Origin: Candidatus Poribacteria bacterium
Lineage (GTDB): Bacteria > Poribacteria > WGA-4E > PCPOR2b
Direction: 5' to 3'
Length of the DNA stretch: 7,259 nt
Assembly (NCBI GenBank): GCA_027296925.1
Contig: JAPUIP010000196.1
Span: 1-7,259, forward strand
Positions 5,627 to 7,259 of this stretch are shown piece after piece. The notes beneath the pieces were generated by a model. It did not search any database. It was not told the DNA's origin and saw only the letters and a list, made by a program, of their open reading frames with translations. The translations under genes and the position numbers were made by a program. Position 1 is the first letter of the stretch; the number at the start of each line of letters is the position of its first letter.

Positions 5627-6418
5627 TTAAGCGAACGCCTTCAGGCAATCGTCGTCGATCGGCTGCAGCGGTGTAAAATCGCGGTTGTTGTGATGCCAGG
5701 CGCGTTCCGTGCCGGTGCAGGCATTGCTGACGGCGTTGTAGATATAATACATGATCGCCCGCCGCCAAGGGGAGACATTATTGGCTGAACCATGCAGGAG
5801 GTTGCAGTGGACAAAACAGACGGACCCCGCAGGTCCTATCAAGGCTTCAATGCCGTTCTCATCGGCCAGGCGCGCCGTGGTGGCATGATCTATGTGCATC
5901 AGGGAATACCCTTTCCCTTTCGCGTCCTCGTGAAGCTTCGAATCCATAAGCCCATGGCGATGTGAGCCCGGCACGACCAGGAGGGGCGACTTGACCGCCG
6001 TACAGTCGTCGATAAACACGGACGCCATGATGCAGCGCGGCTCCGGCATGCCGTCGATGATGTGCCACGGCGGGAAATCCTGGTGCCAGTCCCACGCCGC
6101 GCCCCCACCGAAACCCTGTTTGGGGTTCATACGACTCTGATGGAGATACACATCGTCCTTCAGCAGCTGGCGAACCGGGTTCAGCAGGCGCGGGAGCAGA
6201 GAGAGACACCGGAAGGGTTCGGAGAACACGTGCCCCCCAAAGACCAGTCGGGCGGCCGTGGGGTCTTCTTTCTCACGTACCACTTCCGGTCCCTGACGAT
6301 TCAGGAGCTCCGGTGTCGCCCGCTGCAGAATGGCGACCTCATCGTCGCTCAATAAATCTGGGAAAAACAGGTAGCCCCGTTCGTCAAACTGTGCAATCTG
6401 GGTGTCGTTGAGTTGCAT
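5627..6418 (-). CDS. PhyH-family Fe(II)/2-oxoglutarate dioxygenase, EctD-like
   Basis: A 263-residue dioxygenase of the PhyH family, predicted to hydroxylate a small molecule using Fe(II), O2 and 2-oxoglutarate. The iron triad is His112 and Asp114 (DWHQDF) and His209 (LLHGS). Arg219 or Arg220 in SPWRR is the likely 2-oxoglutarate anchor. From YLHQSRMN (91-98) through WHIIDGMP (118-125), VPGSHRHG (149-156), CNLLHGSANN (205-214) and YNAVSN (227-232) it closely follows the pattern of ectoine hydroxylase (EctD). It is shorter than EctD's roughly 300 residues and differs in the core (WHQDFPPWH where EctD has WHSDFETWH as I recall it). No ectABC genes are present, so I leave the symbol blank. The chosen start matches the family N-terminus (LNDTQIAQFDERGYL). 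An ATG at 6460 is an alternative, with GGAGG 12 bases upstream. The acetyltransferase gene follows after 41 bases. Confidence 0.9.
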   Translation of the reverse strand: MQLNDTQIAQFDERGYLFFPDLLSDDEVAILQRATPELLNRQGPEVVREKEDPTAARLVFGGHVFSEPFRCLSLLPRLLNPVRQLLKDDVYLHQSRMNPKQGFGGGAAWDWHQDFPPWHIIDGMPEPRCIMASVFIDDCTAVKSPLLVVPGSHRHGLMDSKLHEDAKGKGYSLMHIDHATTARLADENGIEALIGPAGSVCFVHCNLLHGSANNVSPWRRAIMYYIYNAVSNACTGTERAWHHNNRDFTPLQPIDDDCLKAFA

Positions 6419-6572
6419 GATATTTATGCTGTCCTTTCGTCGAGTCATCCGCATGATCATGAGCGGACGGTTCCTCCGGTGAATACAATAGAGTTGTGAT
6501 CGGTGCATGAGTCCGGGGGCTGGCTGTGGTGGGTCTGATCGAGTTGGGGTTCCCTGGCGGAAGGGGTTGGGT

Positions 6573-6589
6573 CTTCTCTGTTGGAGAAG
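6573..6589. other. Small perfect inverted repeat in a gene-free gap
   Basis: CTTCTC / GAGAAG with a 5-base loop, within the 294 bases (6419-6712) between the dehydrogenase stop and the dioxygenase start. There is no U-tract on either strand, so it is not a convincing terminator. I find no gene in this gap. The reading frames across it are proline- and arginine-rich with no family resemblance, and I found no clear -35/-10 pair. GGAGG near 6473-6477 may be a ribosome-binding site for a slightly longer dioxygenase start at 6460. Confidence 0.25.
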
Positions 6590-6712
6590 GAAATAACATG
6601 CCGTACGCAGGAGGGAGTGGATTGCCATCCTCGGCGTTTTCCTTTGCGTCAGCAATGGGGTACGACCATTCGCCGCTTTATCTCGTTCGTATCTTTGTGC
6701 ATCTGCCAAGTC

Positions 6713-7259
6713 CTATGATTCATCCGGCGAGAGGATGACCTTCATCAGGCCCGCCTCTTTTTCGTAAAGCCGCTTGAACCAACTCGCTCCCTCGGACAAA
6801 GCCGCGGTGGCGCTGATCATCACATCCACATCCACGGCGCCGCGGGCCATCAGATCCAGGCTCGTCGCATACTCATCGCTCGACGCACAGCAGCCAACCA
6901 CACGAATCTCGCGCGTCACGACCGACTGTAGCGGAAAATTAATCATGGGCGTCACGTTGCCTATCAGCGTTACCGTGCCGCCTTTTCGCACGGCAGCAAT
7001 GGCGTTCTGAACCGCCGCTGTGACACCGACCGCCTCGACTGCGATGTCAGCACCTCGCCCCGTATATCGGCGAACTTCACGCTCGATGTCCGTTGTCGTG
7101 GCGTTGATTCCAATGTCGGCGCCAACCCGCTTGGCCCAGTCGAGCTTGTTCACATCAATATCTATCGCGATGACGGGATGGCAACCAGCGGCTTTAAACA
7201 CCTGTATCACCAGAAGCCCGATATTGCCGGCGCCGACCACGACCACCGAGTCATTCATC
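6713..7259 (-). CDS. Zinc-type medium-chain alcohol/polyol dehydrogenase (5'-truncated by window edge)
   Basis: The C-terminal 181 or more residues of a medium-chain dehydrogenase/reductase, covering the NAD-binding Rossmann domain and the C-terminal helix. The visible part begins with VVVVGAGNIGLL, giving the GxGxxG loop at visible residues 9-14. Acidic residues in IAIDID (31-36) at the end of the second strand favour NAD over NADP. AVEAVG (about 75-80) and RKGGTVTLIGN (90-100) are typical of sorbitol/threonine-dehydrogenase-like members. The first visible ATG (7256-7258) is internal, because the family has a GroES-like catalytic domain of roughly 150-170 residues before this point, which lies beyond the window. 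The zinc ligands therefore cannot be checked. The gene ends with TAG at 6713-6715. In this setting it probably oxidises a sugar alcohol or related polyol, but that is inferred from context. Confidence 0.92.
   Translation of the reverse strand, partial: MNDSVVVVGAGNIGLLVIQVFKAAGCHPVIAIDIDVNKLDWAKRVGADIGINATTTDIEREVRRYTGRGADIAVEAVGVTAAVQNAIAAVRKGGTVTLIGNVTPMINFPLQSVVTREIRVVGCCASSDEYATSLDLMARGAVDVDVMISATAALSEGASWFKRLYEKEAGLMKVILSPDES

Noticed and set aside
5586..5768. Upstream extension of the acetyltransferase into the dioxygenase gene
   Set aside because: The GGAGG site 5 bases before 5585 sets the start, and the extension is the dioxygenase coding sequence read in another frame.
5627..6418. 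Annotation of the dioxygenase as ectD itself
   Set aside because: It is shorter than EctD, differs in the core substrate-binding stretch and has no ectABC neighbours, so only similarity to EctD is claimed.
6419..6709. Long N-terminal extension of the EctD-like dioxygenase
   Set aside because: The roughly 97 extra residues are proline- and arginine-rich and unlike PhyH proteins; family alignment starts at MQLNDTQIAQF.

Overview
The window holds eight protein-coding units, all on the minus strand. One of them is a truncated fragment and one runs off the right edge. I saw no tRNA, rRNA, CRISPR array, transposase or phage gene. The gene content is a Gfo/Idh/MocA oxidoreductase, a DgoD-like enolase-superfamily protein, an SGNH hydrolase, a type I sulfatase without a signal peptide, two phytanoyl-CoA dioxygenase (PhyH) type proteins and a zinc-type dehydrogenase. 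This mix is characteristic of uncultured, glycan-degrading bacteria such as Poribacteria, Latescibacterota, Hydrogenedentota or Planctomycetota. A Poribacteria-like source is my best guess, but that rests on gene content only. There is no marker gene here.

In the direction of transcription (right to left) the layout is as follows. (1) The NAD-binding half of a medium-chain dehydrogenase, cut by the window edge (6713-7259). (2) About 290 bases without a recognisable gene (6419-6712). (3) An EctD-like PhyH dioxygenase followed 41 bases later by a tandem-GNAT acetyltransferase (5627-6418 and 4734-5585). (4) A sulfatase whose leader carries a perfect 8-bp inverted repeat (3352-4626). (5) A well-formed sigma70-type promoter (3232-3261) that opens a four-gene run: a 60-residue PhyH stub (3026-3208), the enolase-superfamily protein (1909-3024), the SGNH hydrolase (1231-1845) and the Gfo/Idh/MocA oxidoreductase (82-1137). 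A stem-loop follows the last stop codon.

The genes read best as part of a catabolic island for modified carbohydrates. The sulfatase would remove sulfate esters and the SGNH hydrolase could remove acyl groups. The two dehydrogenases would oxidise sugars or polyols, and the enolase-superfamily protein would dehydrate the resulting sugar acid. This is inference from families; no substrate can be read from the sequence.

The points most worth a second look are these. The PhyH stub owns the operon's promoter and ends one base before the next gene's start codon. A histidine stands where the enolase-superfamily protein should have its first metal-ligand aspartate. An ectoine-hydroxylase-like dioxygenase sits without any ectoine genes in view. 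Two overlapping, mutually exclusive hairpins sit on the ribosome-binding site of the oxidoreductase gene. I do not see a clearly new multi-gene system.
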